From NCBI GenBank assembly GCA_045866275.1, contig BAAFRX010000008.1, forward strand, positions 22,803-86,802: a DNA stretch of 64,000 nt. The letters are read 5' to 3'. The notes beneath the pieces are model-generated. The model did no database searches, had not been told where the DNA came from, and saw only the letters and a list, made by a program, of their open reading frames with translations. Position 1 is the first letter of the stretch. Every line of letters starts with the position of its first letter. The position numbers and the translations under genes were made by a program. The DNA is from Sideroxyarcus sp045866275. Its GTDB lineage: Bacteria > Pseudomonadota > Gammaproteobacteria > Burkholderiales > Gallionellaceae. This document shows positions 62,097-64,000 of this stretch, one piece after another.

Positions 62097-63735
62097 CTTT
62101 GTTCACCCATTCCTTGACCACGGTGGCGACGATCTTCGGGTCGTCCTTGGCCAGCTGTTTGGCGATTTGCAGATTCTCCGCATAAGCATTGCGCGATGCG
62201 GCTGGCCCACCATTTTCCGCGCCGCCTTCTGCCGTGCCGGAATTCAACGCTGCCTCGCCGGTCTCCCCGGCTTCGTCCGCTGACGCCGGCGACTCGGAGG
62301 CGCGCCGGAACGCCGGCCGGATGATGCCGAACAGCAGATACAGCACGCCGCCACCGATCAGCAGATATTTCAGGATGTCCTTGGCCAGCGCGACCATTTC
62401 CGGCTGTTGCCACAGCGGCACCTCCGCCATCACTTCCCGCGTATCGTTGAACGCGCTGTTGAGCAGGTTGAGGCTGTCCCCGCGTTTTTCCTCGAAGCCG
62501 ACGGCTTCCCGGATGAGCGCGACGATCTTGGCTTTCTCGTCCTCGCTGTAGGGCGTCGAAACCGGCTTGCCTTCGGCATCCGTCGCGTTGCGGTTGTTCA
62601 GCACCACGGCGATCGCCAGCCGCTTGATGTTGCCGCTGGGCAACTGGACATGCTGGATGGTGCGGTCCACTTCGTAGTTGGTGCGGAGTTCCTTGTGCGT
62701 CTTTTCCGCGCCGCCACCCGCAGCCGCGCCCGGCAGGGCGGTGGCGGGGTTGACGATGGGCGCGGTGGCCGGTACCGGCGGCTGGTTGGACAAGGCGCCG
62801 GGTACGCCGCCGGCCGTTTTCACGCCGTCCAGCGATTCGGCGCTTTGCATGCTGCGCACGGCGGCCGCATTCGGCGGCTGGTTGGGGCCGTAGTTTTCCG
62901 AGGTTTGTTCGGTGACCGTGAAATCAAGACTGGCCGTGACCTGGGCGCGCACGTTCTGCGCGCCGGTGATCGGACTCAGGATGTCCTCGATGCGTTTTAC
63001 GTAGTCCTGCTCGATCTGCCGCACATACTTCAACTGCGATGCATCCAGCATTTGCCGGTTGCCGTCGTGCGCGGCGGAAAGCAGGGTGCCGGTCTGATCG
63101 ACCACGGTCACATTCTGTGCCGGCATGTCCGGCACGCTGCTGGAGATCAGGTGCACGATGGCGTTGACCTGCCCCTCGTCCAGGGTGCGTCCAGCATACA
63201 GCGAGAGCACCACCGAGGCCGTCGGTTTCTGTTTTTCCTTGACGAACACGGTGGGTTTTGGAATCGCCAGATGCACCCGCGCATTCGCGATGGCGGACAT
63301 GGATTGCACCGAACGGGCCAGTTCGCCCTCCAGCGCGCGCTGGAAATTGACCTGTTCAAGGAACTGGCTGGTGCCGAATTTCTGGTTTTCCATCAGCTCG
63401 AAACCGGCCGTGCCCCCCTTGGGCAGGCCCAGCGCGGCCATTTTCAGGCGCACCTCGTACACGCGGTCGGCAGGAACCATCAGCGCGCCGCCGCCCTCGG
63501 CGAACTTGTAGGGAATGTTCTGCTGTTGCAGGGATTCGATCACCGCGCCGCCGTCGCGCTCGGCCAGGTTGGCGTACAGCACGCGGTAGTCCGGTGTCTG
63601 TCCCCACAGCCACAGCCCGGCCAGCAGGGCGACGGTGGCGGCGACGGCGACGATCAATCCCACTTTTTGCTGGCTGGGAATGCCGAGCAACAACTGCGTC
63701 ATGTTCGGATTGCTGTTGAGAGTGGTTTCAGCCAT
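62089..63735 (-). CDS. fliF: flagellar MS-ring protein FliF
   Basis: A 548-residue protein with two membrane helices (about residues 26-46 and near 440). The periplasmic domains include YRVLYANLAERDGGAVIESL, VPADRVYEVRLKMAALGLPK and EQVNFQRALEGELARSVQSM. VRAQVTASLDFTVTEQTSEN lies in the ring-building part. The cytoplasmic tail (LAKDDPKIVATVVKEWVNKD) binds FliG. It is the first gene of the operon seen here. No fliE frame is visible in the 265 bp before it. Confidence 0.97.
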   Translation of the reverse strand: MAETTLNSNPNMTQLLLGIPSQQKVGLIVAVAATVALLAGLWLWGQTPDYRVLYANLAERDGGAVIESLQQQNIPYKFAEGGGALMVPADRVYEVRLKMAALGLPKGGTAGFELMENQKFGTSQFLEQVNFQRALEGELARSVQSMSAIANARVHLAIPKPTVFVKEKQKPTASVVLSLYAGRTLDEGQVNAIVHLISSSVPDMPAQNVTVVDQTGTLLSAAHDGNRQMLDASQLKYVRQIEQDYVKRIEDILSPITGAQNVRAQVTASLDFTVTEQTSENYGPNQPPNAAAVRSMQSAESLDGVKTAGGVPGALSNQPPVPATAPIVNPATALPGAAAGGGAEKTHKELRTNYEVDRTIQHVQLPSGNIKRLAIAVVLNNRNATDAEGKPVSTPYSEDEKAKIVALIREAVGFEEKRGDSLNLLNSAFNDTREVMAEVPLWQQPEMVALAKDILKYLLIGGGVLYLLFGIIRPAFRRASESPASADEAGETGEAALNSGTAEGGAENGGPAASRNAYAENLQIAKQLAKDDPKIVATVVKEWVNKDE

Positions 63736-64000
63736 GTCTTTTACCCGGAGAGTTGCTGCTTCATTTATTCACGCTGCGGATTATCGGCCGACCCATCCGG
63801 CACGGTGTGCGGAAAAGCGGGGAAATTACCGCGCTATTCCCTGGAAAGGCCGGAGGCGAAGACTGCTACCTTGCGGCCGTGGGGAAAAGTCAAAGGAGAT
63901 GGGATGGACGCCTCCCTCCCCACGGGGAGCGAGGTAAGTAAGTAAGAATGAGGTAGCCCCTCGCGGACCTGACGGCATCTAGGTGCCAAGGTGGAGATAA
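63736..64000. other. fliF upstream region, non-coding to the window end
   Basis: The region holds a GC hairpin (CTCCCTCCCCACGGGGAG, 63912-63929), a tandem AAGT repeat (63934-63945) and the GCCGATAA box. I see no reading frame of credible length on the minus strand, so fliE is not directly adjacent. Confidence 0.5.
63781..63788 (-). promoter_or_regulatory. candidate sigma-28 -10 element upstream of fliF
   Basis: On the minus strand a perfect GCCGATAA lies about 45 bases before the fliF start codon. This is the consensus -10 of FliA (sigma-28) promoters. The expected TAAA -35 is not present 15 bases upstream, so it is only a candidate. Confidence 0.3.

Noticed and set aside
63841..63900. GCCTCCGGCC on the minus strand as a cyclic-di-GMP riboswitch
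   Set aside because: Only the short GCCTCCGGCC block matches. The rest of the GEMM aptamer (GCAAACC loop, GGGACGCAAAG) is absent.
63974..63988. TGGCAC...TGCC on the minus strand as a sigma-54 promoter for the flagellar operon
   Set aside because: The distance between the GG and GC dinucleotides is 9 rather than 10 bases and the downstream TTGC is incomplete.

Overview
The window looks like a contiguous chromosomal segment of a motile, GC-rich betaproteobacterium. Three things suggest this: the sdhCDAB-sdhE-gltA-sucAB order divergent from mdh, the hisS-yfgM-bamB-der run, and the fliFGHIJKLMNOPQR order. Nitrosomonadales or Gallionellaceae-like bacteria are a reasonable guess, but this is inferred from gene order and protein character only. 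No marker in the window fixes the genus.

Layout. 1-5.3 kb: the end of metZ, then pncC, recA-recX and alaS. 5.6-7.0 kb: two divergent PAP2-type phosphatases. 7.26-8.58 kb: an apparently intact IS4-family insertion sequence. 8.7-20.4 kb: a fatty-acid uptake and beta-oxidation cluster (fadE, SDR, acyl-CoA ligase, thioesterase, fadL, a FadN-type bifunctional enzyme, fadA). A toxin-antitoxin pair and the stub of a second TA system sit between the last two fad genes. 20.4-25.3 kb: a chalcone-isomerase-like protein, an ATP-grasp-like protein of unusual motif order, a CZB-like zinc-site protein, and the AmmeMemoRadiSam operon on the minus strand. 25.4-36.3 kb: mdh, the succinate dehydrogenase operon, citrate synthase and 2-oxoglutarate dehydrogenase E1/E2, then an AcuI-like reductase where lpd is often found. 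36.3-48 kb: seven tRNAs, two small unknown genes, smr, trxB, IS remnants, the HU gene, malQ, ugd, rep and gltX. 48-52.4 kb: hisS, yfgM, bamB, der. 52.7-63.7 kb: the flagellar basal-body, export and switch operon, read right to left from fliF to fliR.

The most unusual property is the number of short palindromic repeats inside or at the edges of coding sequences. One family (hairpins GTCGGACTTCAGTCCGAC and GTCGGGTTAAAACCCGAC) occurs between genes and once, as an exact 54-bp in-frame block, inside the FadN-like enzyme. A second, CT/GA-rich family lies in frame in memo and at the 5' ends of smr and fliI, with a related GC-rich hairpin in fliO. A third, degenerate repeat lies in the fliP signal-peptide region. 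A 143-bp MITE with about 28-bp inverted ends and a 4-bp target duplication separates fliH from fliI and supplies a Shine-Dalgarno-like AGAGG to fliI. Together these resemble Rickettsia-type palindromic elements that tolerate insertion into proteins.

Functionally, acyl-CoA made by the ligase would enter the FadE, FadN-like and FadA spiral. Acetyl-CoA would then feed gltA and the TCA genes some 10 kb downstream. The remaining genes are translation, repair and envelope housekeeping functions.
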